A DNA stretch of 64,000 nt from an uncultured Lachnospiraceae bacterium (GTDB lineage Bacteria > Bacillota > Clostridia > Lachnospirales > Lachnospiraceae), in contig CAJTKU010000010.1 in NCBI GenBank assembly GCA_910577015.1, positions 42,271 through 106,270 on the forward strand, given 5' to 3'. Within the stretch, counting starts at the first letter, position 1. Each line of letters opens with the position of its first letter. This document shows, in pieces, positions 16,891-25,563 of this stretch. A model generated the notes under the pieces. That model was not told the origin of the DNA, searched no databases, and worked only from the letters and a program-made list of their open reading frames with translations. A program made the translations under genes and the position numbers.

Positions 16891-17791
16891 GAAGTTCATT
16901 ATATTCAGCCTGTAATTCATCAACAATATCTCTTTTATCCATAATTTTATCAAGGCAGATTGCATACTCTAGGCATTCAATAGCTTCCGGAATCTTATCC
17001 AGCTTCTGACATGCAACTGCCTTGCTATAAAACAATTCCGGCATTGCCGCCAGCCTGCCATACTTTTTACAAAATTCAATTCCTTTGTCGCAGGTGCGGT
17101 GCATTTCCTTGTAACTGCCTATGGTATCCATCATCCGTGCCAGATTATATATCAGCATGGGATACTTCTTTCCTGTGGTTTCAACGTTAAAATCACTGTT
17201 CTCCACATAACGCACCAGATAATTCATGATACTGATGGCGCGTACATGCTCCTCCTGTCTGTAAAGGACAAGCGCCAGATTGTTTAATATGGTAATCTCC
17301 GTATTGGTTAAGAGCTTGATGGATGTCACCTTGCACTCCTCATAGTTGGGAACGGAGAGCCTTAGCGCCCCTTCCAGCTGCTCAAACACTCTGGACAGTT
17401 CCCATTCGCGGGAATAAAAACCGCAGATGGCTTCCATCGTCAAAAGAAACTGCTTCTCAAGCCCCTGCGTGACGCTTGCATCGGATATCAGACCGGCATA
17501 TTCCCGCAGTTTTTCCCCTATCGGTTTTCTGTGCATGGTCAAAACGCCCAGTTCCAGTTCAAGATTGTGCTTTTCCGCCTCTTCATTACTTGCAAAAAAT
17601 ACCAGATTTTCCGTGCTGCACCCAAGCCTCTCCAGCAAAGCTTCCTGCATCTTCAGATTAGGCTTCTGTGTACCGTTTTCAATTCTGGACAGCGTTCCGG
17701 TTGAACAAATACCGGTACATACATCTTCCTGTGAAAAGCTTCTTCTCGCCCGTTCTTCTTTGATTTTTTCTCCGACTCTGTATATTTCCAT
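16814..17791 (-). CDS. XRE-family regulator with TPR domain (PlcR/Rgg/NprR-like, RRNPP)
   Basis: 325 residues from the ATG at 17791 (AGGGG 8 nt upstream; a GTG 9 nt earlier is possible). Residues 5-58 are a helix-turn-helix (VGEKIKEERARRSFSQEDV) with GICSTGTLSRIENG at 27-40, the wording shared by PlcR- and NprR-type receptors. The remaining ~260 residues are all-helical TPR-like repeats (ILNNLALVLYRQEEHVRAISIM; MPELFYSKAVACQKLDKIPEAIECLEYAI). Such proteins bind re-imported peptides through the TPR groove. The C-terminal ~25 residues (HEHHNTLPQEQIQ) are encoded opposite the peptide gene and look like an extension. Confidence 0.85.
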   Translation of the reverse strand: MEIYRVGEKIKEERARRSFSQEDVCTGICSTGTLSRIENGTQKPNLKMQEALLERLGCSTENLVFFASNEEAEKHNLELELGVLTMHRKPIGEKLREYAGLISDASVTQGLEKQFLLTMEAICGFYSREWELSRVFEQLEGALRLSVPNYEECKVTSIKLLTNTEITILNNLALVLYRQEEHVRAISIMNYLVRYVENSDFNVETTGKKYPMLIYNLARMMDTIGSYKEMHRTCDKGIEFCKKYGRLAAMPELFYSKAVACQKLDKIPEAIECLEYAICLDKIMDKRDIVDELQAEYNELLKYNCKINHEHHNTLPQEQIQSAEA

Positions 17792-17904
17792 CTCATCCAC
17801 CCCTATCTTTTGTAGATTTTTCTTATACTATACTCTACTTTTCCTTAATCTGGCAACTACTAATCTATATAATGCCAATTTTTTTTGTTATTTCTGCAAA
17901 ATCC

Positions 17905-18531
17905 CTATTCTACTGCCTGTATCACATACTCCCATTCTTCCGCGTCCACTTCGTTCAGGGTAAATACATAACTCTCTCCTGTCAACAGTTCTTGTTCTGT
18001 ACCTTCTAGAAAAACCGCCCTGTAAGTCTGCCCTTTGGAGGCGCTAAGGGTATAAACCGTACATCCTCCCTGCTGTGCGCTGCCCGACACTTCCAGCGTT
18101 TCCCTGACAATACAGCTTACCATGTCCTCCATGGAGGCGGAATCCTGCAGCATACTGTTCTCCGTTTCCCAGCCCGGATTGTCCTGGTCGCTTTCAATCT
18201 GCTCCGAACCAAAATTCGTTTCCTGTTCAGTCGAATCCTGCGCAGCCATGTTGTCCTCCCGGGGATGCGAAGCGGCATTATCTGTCTCATCCATTGGCAT
18301 CGCGCTGTCGTAAGATTGACTTTCATTTGTCATATCCCTGCTTCCCATGTTAAGGAAAACGGGAATCAAAACACAGAGAAACAACGCCGCTGCCGCAAGT
18401 CCCATGTAACGGATTAGACGTTTCTTTCCCGGAAATTTTCTTTTTTCAGGAAGTCCGGCTTCTATTTTTCCCCATAAATCCGGAGTTTTTTCGTATTGGG
18501 ATTTTTTATATTCCTCTTCCAGATTCCTCAA
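17905..18531 (-). CDS. Probable anti-sigma factor (membrane protein)
   Basis: 208 residues. A cytoplasmic N-terminus of ~40 residues (YKKSQYEKTPDLWGKIEAGLPEKRK), one membrane segment at 41-62, an acidic low-complexity linker and a small C-terminal domain outside (VYTLSASKGQTYRAVFLEGTEQELL). The N-terminus lacks a zinc anti-sigma HxxxCxxC. The start is a TTG at 18531, supported by GGAGG 7 nt upstream; it overlaps the 3' end of the ECF sigma gene by 26 nt, so translation is likely coupled. Role inferred from that position. Confidence 0.72.
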   Translation of the reverse strand: MRNLEEEYKKSQYEKTPDLWGKIEAGLPEKRKFPGKKRLIRYMGLAAAALFLCVLIPVFLNMGSRDMTNESQSYDSAMPMDETDNAASHPREDNMAAQDSTEQETNFGSEQIESDQDNPGWETENSMLQDSASMEDMVSCIVRETLEVSGSAQQGGCTVYTLSASKGQTYRAVFLEGTEQELLTGESYVFTLNEVDAEEWEYVIQAVE

Positions 18532-19057
18532 ATCCGCACCTCCTCAATTTTTTCAATGCTTCCCGGTAACGCCATGACACCGTTCCCAGCGGAACCTGCA
18601 ATATATAAGCAATTTCCTGAAATGTCAGCTCTCCCATAATTTTCATATGGATAACCTGCCTCTCCGCATCCTTTAGTCCGGAAAGCGCTTCCTGTATCGT
18701 GATATCAGAAATGACCTGCTCCTCCGGCAGACATGTATCCCCGCCTGTATCCCCTTCCAAAACAATGTCTTCCGTAACTTCCTCCCGCCTGTATCTGCGA
18801 ATATGGTCAATGGCCAAGTTACGTGCAATTGTCGCCATCCAGCCCTTATGCCCGTTCCCCGGCTTATATGCATGGGATTTTTCCCAAAGGCGGATGAAAA
18901 ACTCACTGGTCACATCCTCTGCTTCCTCGCGGTTTGGCAGCATCCCCCGCACGACACGGTATATGTAGGAAACATATTCTTCATACACTTCCTTAAGAGC
19001 GTCCCTGTTTCCCCGGTTCATGGCGCGGATACATGTTTCAAACCTGTCCTCTGTCAC
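18506..19057 (-). CDS. ECF-type RNA polymerase sigma factor
   Basis: 183 residues. Region 2 (EEVYEEYVSYIYRVVRGMLPNREEAEDVTSEFFIRLWEK, with NLAIDHIRRYRRE for -10 binding) and region 4 (LTFQEIAYILQVPLGTVSWRYREALKKLR for -35 binding) are complete. The likely start is GTG at 19057 with AGGAAG upstream; an ATG at 19105 has no ribosome site. It overlaps the anti-sigma candidate, the usual arrangement for a membrane-controlled stress sigma. Target promoters are not obvious here. Confidence 0.93.
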   Translation of the reverse strand: MTEDRFETCIRAMNRGNRDALKEVYEEYVSYIYRVVRGMLPNREEAEDVTSEFFIRLWEKSHAYKPGNGHKGWMATIARNLAIDHIRRYRREEVTEDIVLEGDTGGDTCLPEEQVISDITIQEALSGLKDAERQVIHMKIMGELTFQEIAYILQVPLGTVSWRYREALKKLRRCGFEESGRGI

Positions 19058-19131
19058 TTCTCTTCCTTTCCAGCCTCTGTATGCATGCCTGATAAAGATA
19101 CGCATACAAAGGCTTCTTTTTATGTTAAAAG

Positions 19132-19731
19132 TTATTCCACCAGAAGATATCCCTTCAATTCGTCCTCAATCAGCGCCAGGGAATCCGACAATGCCTGAAG
19201 CTGCCTTGCCAGTTCCTCCTTATCTTCCCTGTCCTTTTTATAACAGATGCGATGCTCCATGCTGGACCAGAAATCCATGGACATCGTACGGAATTGTATC
19301 TCCACAGGGTAGTATTCCATAGCGTCCAGCGTATGTAAAGGCACTCCGAATACAATGTGGTAACTCCTGTAACCGTTCTCTTTGGGATTTTTCATGTAAT
19401 CTTTTTCCTTGATGACAATCAAATCGTTCTGCCGTTTTAAGGACGCAAGAAGTTCATAAATTTCCGCCTGAAAATAACAGATGACGCGGATTCCGCCGAT
19501 ATCCATCAGACGGTCCTTCGCATTCATGACACTCTCTGTCATTCCAAAACGTTCCAGCTTGTCCTCAATGCTCTTCTTTTCTTTTATCCTGTGCTGCATA
19601 TGGTGAACGGGCTTGCTCACGCTGGCTGAATGTGTATAAATGCTGTGGTTTAGCACCTCCAGACGTGTCAGCATCAACTGCACGGCATCTTCATATGGTT
19701 TTATTAATTCATAATATTGTTCGTTCGTCAA
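19132..19731 (-). CDS. Small alarmone synthetase (RelA/SpoT synthetase domain)
   Basis: 199 residues, synthetase domain only: no HD hydrolase, TGS or ACT domains. Key segments are HRIKEKKSIEDKL, MDIGGIRVICYF, NPKENGYRSYHIVFGVP and VEIQFRTMSMDFWSSMEH, matching RelP/RelQ-type enzymes that transfer pyrophosphate from ATP to GTP/GDP to make (p)ppGpp. The start is a TTG at 19731 (GAGG 9 nt upstream). It lies downstream of the sigma genes on the same strand with its own gap; whether it shares their control is unclear. Confidence 0.93.
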   Translation of the reverse strand: MTNEQYYELIKPYEDAVQLMLTRLEVLNHSIYTHSASVSKPVHHMQHRIKEKKSIEDKLERFGMTESVMNAKDRLMDIGGIRVICYFQAEIYELLASLKRQNDLIVIKEKDYMKNPKENGYRSYHIVFGVPLHTLDAMEYYPVEIQFRTMSMDFWSSMEHRICYKKDREDKEELARQLQALSDSLALIEDELKGYLLVE

Positions 19732-19853
19732 TCTTTCTTTCCTCTTCTTTTCCTATAAAATCACTTAACTCATATCCTATCTGACAATTATGAACATCAT
19801 ATGAGCAAATTCTTAAATCATGCATAAGCTTTTATAAAACTGAAATAAACCGC

Positions 19854-20726
19854 TTACACCTCTATGGTATAAGCGGCCTCAAACGTTTCTCCGGCAGGAA
19901 GGGTATTGGCCCATTCCCTTTCTTCTATCGTACCCGTAAAATCTTTTCTGTCGCACCGTCCATACCAGGGCTCAATGCAGATGAAAGGAGCATTTTTCCC
20001 CGGCGGCGTCCAGATTCCAAACAGTGGTGCGTCAAAAGTCACCGTAAGACAGGTTTTCTTTTCCCCGTCCATAATCCGCACTCTTGAAGTCTGCCTGTCT
20101 TCCACAACCAGCGCGTCATCCGCAAAAACTTCCTCCGTTACCGGCAATAGCCCGCCCGGCAATAACCCTATTTTCTTTAATTCATCCGTTGCCAGTCCAT
20201 CCGCAATTTTGCGCACTATCAGGCTTTCAATCCCGGTAAAAGCCAGATAGCAGGTGATTTCGTCTTCTTTTCTTGCCGGAACAGCGAAAGCCGGATGCCC
20301 GCCTATGGAAAAACAGAGCGGAACCGCTGCGGGATTGGTTACCCGCCACATCACCTTTACGCTTCTGTCCGTAAGCCTGTACCCGATTTCAAGAGAAAAG
20401 GCAAAGGGATAGCTTTCCCATGTATTTTCTTTATCCGTAAGGCAGAACCAAATTTCTTCCTCTGTCTGTTCCGTCATCATAAAATCCATGTCACGCGCGA
20501 ACCCATGCTGGGGCAGGCTGTACACTTCCCCGTTATAACGGTATTGTTTGTCACGGCAGCATCCCACCACAGGAAACAGCACCGGGGATACCCTTCCCCA
20601 GTATGCCGCGTCCCCGCACCACATATATTCCCTTTGCGTCCTGAGAGCCACAAGGGAGCGCAGTTCAGCCCCGTGGGAATCCACCTTTATTCTGATTTCC
20701 CCGTTTTCCAATACATATTCCGCCAT
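19854..20726 (-). CDS. Aldose 1-epimerase family protein (LacX-like)
   Basis: 290 residues from the ATG at 20726 (AGGAGG upstream; a frame to 20756 is not preferred). Beta-sandwich galactose-mutarotase fold: HGAELRSLVALRTQREYMWCGDAAYWGRVSPVLFP, HGFARDMDF, SIGGHPAF and, near the end, FGIWTPPGKNAPFICIEPWYGR. The LacX/YphB branch probably interconverts alpha and beta anomers of a hexose or sugar phosphate. Next to mannose-6-phosphate isomerase on the same strand, suggesting hexose entry into glycolysis. Confidence 0.92.
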   Translation of the reverse strand: MAEYVLENGEIRIKVDSHGAELRSLVALRTQREYMWCGDAAYWGRVSPVLFPVVGCCRDKQYRYNGEVYSLPQHGFARDMDFMMTEQTEEEIWFCLTDKENTWESYPFAFSLEIGYRLTDRSVKVMWRVTNPAAVPLCFSIGGHPAFAVPARKEDEITCYLAFTGIESLIVRKIADGLATDELKKIGLLPGGLLPVTEEVFADDALVVEDRQTSRVRIMDGEKKTCLTVTFDAPLFGIWTPPGKNAPFICIEPWYGRCDRKDFTGTIEEREWANTLPAGETFEAAYTIEV

Positions 20727-20788
20727 ACAAACCTCCTTTTTCCCGCTTCCATACAAAAGCCAGAGAGAAGTTTCACTGTTGCACCCTG

Positions 20789-21742
20789 CTAAACAGAAGA
20801 GAGAATCATTTCCATATTACCCTCAAAAAACACTTTACCGCGGCCGGACGGTATCAGAAAATGGTCTCCTTTGCAGACAGCCTGTCCGTCTACCGTTCCT
20901 TCTCCCTCCAACACGCTGACCAGTAAAAAGGGATATTCCTGCTCCACCGTTACCCTCGTACGCACTGCCAACTTCCATACTTTGTAATAGGCGCAATCTA
21001 TCAAAAGATGCATTTCATCGTCAGGCATCCTGTCCGTGTGAACCACCTGTTCAGGGCCTGTCCCGTCCGGCACATTAATGACGTCAATGCTTTCTTTCAC
21101 ATGAAGCGCCCTCGGTTTTCCGTCCACCAGCCTTCCGTAATCGTATACCCTGTAAGTGGTGTCGCTGCTCTGCTGTGTTTCCAATATGGTAAATCCGCCC
21201 TTTATGACATGGATGGTTCCGGACGCTATCTGGATGAAATCCCCCTTTTTCACCGGAATCTCCCGAAAAAGCTCCGCATATTTTCCTTCGTGAATAAGAC
21301 GTGCAAGTTCTTCCCTTGTCCTGGCATGATGCCCGATGATAAGCGACGCGTCCTGCGGACAGTCCATAATATACCAGCACTCATTCTTGCCGCGCTCCAA
21401 TCCGTCGATGCCACCGTGCGCCCTTGCATAAGCGTCATCCGGATGTACCTGCGCACTTAAATCCTGCTTCGCATTTAAAATCTTTACAAGCAGGGGAAAT
21501 TCTTCCTCTGTAAGATTTCCGAATATCTCCCTGTGTTCCCGATAAAGCACAGAAAGAAACATGCCGTCAAAACGTCCCCCCCGTATTTTGCAGTCTCCAT
21601 GGGGATGGGCGCTGATGCCCCAGCATTCCCCGGTGGAATCCCCTGCTTCCTCGTATCCAAATTCCTCCTTAAGCCTGCTGCCTCCCCAGACTACATTTTT
21701 GAAACACGGCTTCAGGAAGATTAATTCCTTTTTTACGTCCAT
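20789..21742 (-). CDS. manA: Mannose-6-phosphate isomerase, class I
   Basis: 317 residues from the ATG at 21742 (GGGAG 7 nt upstream; a frame to 21868 overlaps the divergent regulator). Interconverts mannose 6-phosphate and fructose 6-phosphate. Zinc-site segments are AQVHPDDAYA and GKNECWYIMDC, with the later His in ASGTIHVIKGG; the active-site Arg region TTYRVYDYGR is present. Length fits the short Bacillus ManA type. Divergent from an AraC-type regulator (21867), which may control it. Confidence 0.94.
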   Translation of the reverse strand: MDVKKELIFLKPCFKNVVWGGSRLKEEFGYEEAGDSTGECWGISAHPHGDCKIRGGRFDGMFLSVLYREHREIFGNLTEEEFPLLVKILNAKQDLSAQVHPDDAYARAHGGIDGLERGKNECWYIMDCPQDASLIIGHHARTREELARLIHEGKYAELFREIPVKKGDFIQIASGTIHVIKGGFTILETQQSSDTTYRVYDYGRLVDGKPRALHVKESIDVINVPDGTGPEQVVHTDRMPDDEMHLLIDCAYYKVWKLAVRTRVTVEQEYPFLLVSVLEGEGTVDGQAVCKGDHFLIPSGRGKVFFEGNMEMILSSV

Positions 21743-21866
21743 CTTGTTACTCCCATTTATCTTCGTCCTTTTCATTATAAACGCTCTCACACATAAAATC
21801 CAGAAAAAAATATTAGTTGTGATTTTTAACATTTTATGGTATGCTTTCAAAAAAGGAGGAAGCGCC

Positions 21867-22703
21867 ATGCTGATTCAGAATTTTCCCAATCTGCCACTGT
21901 TTGTCGAGAGCGCGTATTTCAACGGAAGCTGGAAATATTATACGAAAGAGCCGCATACGCACGGTTTTCTGGAATGCTGCTTTGTTGTGGAAGGGGAATG
22001 CTGTTTTGAAATCGGGGACAGCTTATATCCCCTGACAGCAAACAACCTGATTCTGTTGGATTCTTCCCTGCCTCACAAAATAAGCAGTGACGCCACGCAT
22101 CCTTGTACCATTCTGGGATTTTCCTTCACCGCGGATACCCTCCCCCAAAATGCGTCGTTTCCTACCCTTATGCAGATGTTAAATGCCTCTCTCGATATCT
22201 GCCGTATGCTCCTGTCCCTCAATCGGGCGCTTGTTTTTCCCGATGCGTCAAGTCTTTACGGGGACATGCTCTGCCTGTTTCACGAATATGAAGGAAGAAG
22301 GGATTCCTTTTATTTAACAAGCCTGTCTTACAGGCTGCTCTGTCGCCTGGCAAGGCTTCCCCAGACTGAAAAATCCGCCGTCCCATACTATGTAGAGAAG
22401 GCGGAAAATTATATCAGGGAATCTTTCCATCGTATCAAAAACAATGAGCAGATTGCCTCACATATCGGACTCAACGCTACCTATCTGGAGCGTATCTATA
22501 AAAGAACCACCGGTTCCTCCCTCTGGGAAACCGTCACAGTCTGCCGGCTTGACGCCGCAAAGGAACTGCTGGCAGAATCGGACATTCCCGTCAACGAAAT
22601 TGACAAGCGGGTTGGTTTTGCAAACCGGCAGGCTTTCTTTTTGCAATTTAAAAAACGGTTCGGCATTTCCCCTTCGGGTTACCGCAAAACATTGATTCAT
22701 TAA
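21867..22703 (+). CDS. AraC-family transcriptional regulator with cupin sensor
   Basis: 278 residues from the ATG at 21867 (AGGAGG upstream). N-terminal cupin-like sensor (KEPHTHGFLECCFVVEGECCFEIGD, with the HxH pair) and C-terminal double helix-turn-helix (NEQIASHIGLNATYLERIYKRTTG; PVNEIDKRVGFANRQAFFLQFKKRFGISPSGYR). This build is typical of sugar-responsive activators. It is divergent from manA, with 124 bp between, so manA and the epimerase are plausible targets. Its stop overlaps the palindrome at 22702. Confidence 0.94.
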   Translation: MLIQNFPNLPLFVESAYFNGSWKYYTKEPHTHGFLECCFVVEGECCFEIGDSLYPLTANNLILLDSSLPHKISSDATHPCTILGFSFTADTLPQNASFPTLMQMLNASLDICRMLLSLNRALVFPDASSLYGDMLCLFHEYEGRRDSFYLTSLSYRLLCRLARLPQTEKSAVPYYVEKAENYIRESFHRIKNNEQIASHIGLNATYLERIYKRTTGSSLWETVTVCRLDAAKELLAESDIPVNEIDKRVGFANRQAFFLQFKKRFGISPSGYRKTLIH

Positions 22704-22727
22704 AAGTTGCTACATGTAGCAACTTTT
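22702..22727. terminator. Palindrome between convergent genes, likely bidirectional terminator
   Basis: AAAAGTTGCTACA and its exact complement TGTAGCAACTTTT form a perfect 26-nt palindrome that exactly fills the gap between the AraC stop (22701-22703) and the YhcG stop (22726-22728). T tracts flank both sides. A near copy lies inside the yhcG-like gene at 23454-23477. Confidence 0.7.
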
Positions 22728-23772
22728 ACTTTTTTCTCTGCTCTAATTGTATTTTCGCTCTTTGAATTGCCAAACGCAGCTTTTCTTCCAATTCTTCTTT
22801 AGGCGGCATAGCCGTCAAATATTGAGCCACCCTGATATCTCCCTTGTCCAATTCAAGCAATTCAATTACTTCATCTGACTTTTCTGCACATAGGATTAAT
22901 GCAATTGGCGCTTCTTCGTTTTCCAACCGCTCATATTTATTAAGCCATCGCAGATAAAGTTCTACCTGCGCCTTATATTCCGGTTCAAATTCTCCAATTT
23001 TCAATTCTACAACAACAAGTCTTTTCAATTTTCTATGAAAGAACAATAAATCTATTTTGTAATCTTTTCCATCTATGGTAATCCTTTTTTGCCTCGCCAT
23101 AAAAGCAAAATCTGTACCCATCTCCAACACAAATTTTTCCAATTCTGTTAAAATTGCGCTTTCTAAATCTTTTTCACTGTAAGTGTCCTGCAATCCCAAA
23201 AAATCTAATATGCAAGGGTCTCTATAAAACATATCTACCGTCATCATGTCTTTTTTTTCTAGAAGTTGAATATCGTTCCGAATTGTTTCTTCGGGACGTT
23301 TAGAAATAGCGGTTCTTTCATATAACATTGTTTTTTTTCGTTCTCTTAGTACTCTTACACTCCATCCCTCATTTTTACACAAAACAGCGTAAAAGTCTCT
23401 CTTTAATTCATCATTAATCGGCAGCAACTCTTTGAAATGAGACCACGTTAATTGTTGCGACAGTGTAGCAACTTTTTCAAAATCAGGAAATTCTTCATAA
23501 AATTGTATCATTCGGAAAATTGAACTTTTTTCATATGAATGTCCATATTGAAGTTCTAAATCCCTGCTCATATTTCTCACAACCGATTTTCCATATTCTG
23601 CCTTTAGTCCCTTCAAAATATTATCTTTAAGTTCTTGTCCTATATGCCAAAACAAATATACTGTCTGAAAATTAGCCGTCACAAATACTTTATGCTTGGC
23701 TGTTTCAATCATTTTCACTATTTTGTCATATGTGTGTTTATAATGTTCCGGCAAAATTAATTCTTTTTCCAT
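22726..23772 (-). CDS. YhcG-type (DUF1016) PDDEXK nuclease-domain protein
   Basis: 348 residues. N-terminal DUF1016 helical domain (FQTVYLFWHIGQELKD; RNMSRDLELQYGHSYEKSSIFRMIQFYE; LTWSHFKELL at 109-118) and a C-terminal nuclease core with Asp241 (KIDLLFFHR) and Glu256-Leu-Lys258 (VVVELKIGEF). The family is widespread and mobile; proposed roles include phage defence, but none is settled. The gene is more AT-rich than its neighbours, suggesting transfer. ATG at 23772 with GGAG. Its downstream palindrome has a near copy inside the gene. Confidence 0.9.
   Translation of the reverse strand: MEKELILPEHYKHTYDKIVKMIETAKHKVFVTANFQTVYLFWHIGQELKDNILKGLKAEYGKSVVRNMSRDLELQYGHSYEKSSIFRMIQFYEEFPDFEKVATLSQQLTWSHFKELLPINDELKRDFYAVLCKNEGWSVRVLRERKKTMLYERTAISKRPEETIRNDIQLLEKKDMMTVDMFYRDPCILDFLGLQDTYSEKDLESAILTELEKFVLEMGTDFAFMARQKRITIDGKDYKIDLLFFHRKLKRLVVVELKIGEFEPEYKAQVELYLRWLNKYERLENEEAPIALILCAEKSDEVIELLELDKGDIRVAQYLTAMPPKEELEEKLRLAIQRAKIQLEQRKK
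23454..23477. repeat. Imperfect copy of the 22.7-kb palindrome inside the yhcG-like gene
   Basis: On the coding (minus) strand the codons for KVATLSQ read AAAAGTTGCTACACTGTCGCAAC, matching the left half of the downstream palindrome exactly and its right half with small changes. Within the family this stretch is a conserved part of the protein, so coincidence with codon use is possible. Confidence 0.5.
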
Positions 23773-23817
23773 TTCAGTCTCCTGTTATACTTTTCCGAAT
23801 TAATGATGACAGCAATC

Positions 23818-25563
23818 CTACTCTCCCGGCACAAACTGGCTGTTGTAAAGTTCCGCATAGAATCCTTTTTTTGCAAGAAGTTCCTTATGGTTTCCCTGTT
23901 CAATGATATGCCCGTCTTTCATCACCAGTATCACATCCGCGTCCACAATGGTGGAGAGACGGTGCGCTATGATAAAGCTGGTTCTTCCCTGCATCATCTT
24001 TCCGAACGCTTTCTGGATACGGATTTCCGTGCGGGTGTCAATGGAAGAAGTCGCCTCGTCCAGTATCAGCATGGGCGGCAGGCAAAGCATAATGCGCGTA
24101 ATGCAAAGCAGCTGCTTCTGTCCCTGGGAAAGGCCTTCCCCGTCCTCTGAAAGCACCGTGTCATAACCGTTTGGCAGGCGCTTGATAAAGCTGTGGGAAT
24201 GGGCTGCCTTTGCCGCCGCAATCATCTCTTCTTCCGTCGCATCGGGTTTTCCCATCACAATATTTTCCCTGACGGTGCCAGCCTTCAGCCATGTTTCCTG
24301 CAATACCATGCCGTAATTTTCCCGCAGACTTTTTCTGGTCATATTCCTGATGTCTACGCCGTCCACTTCTATGCTTCCCGCATCCACATCATAAAACCTC
24401 ATAAGCAGGTTGATGATGGTGGTCTTGCCGCATCCCGTAGGACCAACGATTGCGACCCTCTGTCCGCTTTTCACATGCAGATTCAGATTTTCAATCAGTT
24501 TCCTGTCAGGCACATAGGAAAACGACACATCCGTGAGCGAAACCCTTCCCTCTGCATGTTTCAGCACGAATGCGTCCTGCGGTTCCGCAGTCTGCGGCTC
24601 TTCTTCAATCAGCGCAAAAATCCGGGCAGCACAGGCAAGCGCATTCTGAAACTCGGTGAATACACCGGAAATTTCATTGAAGGGTTTCGTGTACTGGTTG
24701 GCATAGCTTAAAAAGCAGGTAAGGGTACCCACCGTTATCTTCCCTGAGATTACCGAAAGCGCACCGATAATACAGACGCCGGTATACACCAGGCTGTTGA
24801 CAAACCGCGTGGACGGGTTGGTGAGGGAAGAAAAGAAAATAGCCTTTAAAGAACTGTCCGCAAGCCTTTCATTGATTTCATCAAAACGCTGTAGCGCTTT
24901 TTCCTCATAGCAGAAGGCCTGCACCACCTTCTGGTTTCCTATCATTTCATCTATGAAAGCGGTCTGCTCTCCCCTTGTTTCCGTCTGTACTTTAAACATC
25001 CTGTATGTTTTTCTGGCAATGAAGCTTGCCACAAACAAACTTGCCGGGGTAATACAGACCACCACCAGCGTAATGCCTACGTTTTCCCTAAACATAAACA
25101 AAAGCGTACCGAAAATCGTAATCACGCCTGTAAACAACTGGGTAAAACCCATAATCAACCCGTCGGAAAACTGGTCCACATCCGCGATGACGCGGCTCAC
25201 AACTTCGCCATAAGGGTGTGCATCCAGATATTTCAAGGGAAGTATCTGGATTTTATCAAACGCATCGCGCCTGATATCCTGCACCACATGATACGCAATC
25301 CTGTTATTGCACACGCTCATCACCCACTGCGACAGTGCGGTCAGCAGGATGACGACGCCCATCTTCTTTAAGATGGAAAAAATAACATCAAAATAAACTT
25401 TTCCCGGCTCCAGGATGCAGTCGATGACATCCCCCGTCAAAATAGGAATATACAGCGTAAGCGTCACGGTAACGGCAGCGCACAGTATGGAGCAGATAAG
25501 AAAAAACCAGTATTTGCCGATATAGTGCATTACTTTTTTCATCGTTTTGGTCTTTGTGCTCAT
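23818..25563 (-). CDS. ABC exporter half-transporter (consensus ATPase site)
   Basis: 581 residues: six-helix type I exporter domain (1-~320) then a nucleotide-binding domain with Walker A GPTGCGKTT, signature LSQGQKQLL and Walker B MLILDEATSSID (catalytic Glu present). Its start ATG overlaps the stop of the partner gene by 4 nt (ATGA), so the two are made together as a heterodimer. Such pairs export drugs, lipids or peptides; the substrate cannot be told. Confidence 0.95.
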   Translation of the reverse strand: MSTKTKTMKKVMHYIGKYWFFLICSILCAAVTVTLTLYIPILTGDVIDCILEPGKVYFDVIFSILKKMGVVILLTALSQWVMSVCNNRIAYHVVQDIRRDAFDKIQILPLKYLDAHPYGEVVSRVIADVDQFSDGLIMGFTQLFTGVITIFGTLLFMFRENVGITLVVVCITPASLFVASFIARKTYRMFKVQTETRGEQTAFIDEMIGNQKVVQAFCYEEKALQRFDEINERLADSSLKAIFFSSLTNPSTRFVNSLVYTGVCIIGALSVISGKITVGTLTCFLSYANQYTKPFNEISGVFTEFQNALACAARIFALIEEEPQTAEPQDAFVLKHAEGRVSLTDVSFSYVPDRKLIENLNLHVKSGQRVAIVGPTGCGKTTIINLLMRFYDVDAGSIEVDGVDIRNMTRKSLRENYGMVLQETWLKAGTVRENIVMGKPDATEEEMIAAAKAAHSHSFIKRLPNGYDTVLSEDGEGLSQGQKQLLCITRIMLCLPPMLILDEATSSIDTRTEIRIQKAFGKMMQGRTSFIIAHRLSTIVDADVILVMKDGHIIEQGNHKELLAKKGFYAELYNSQFVPGE

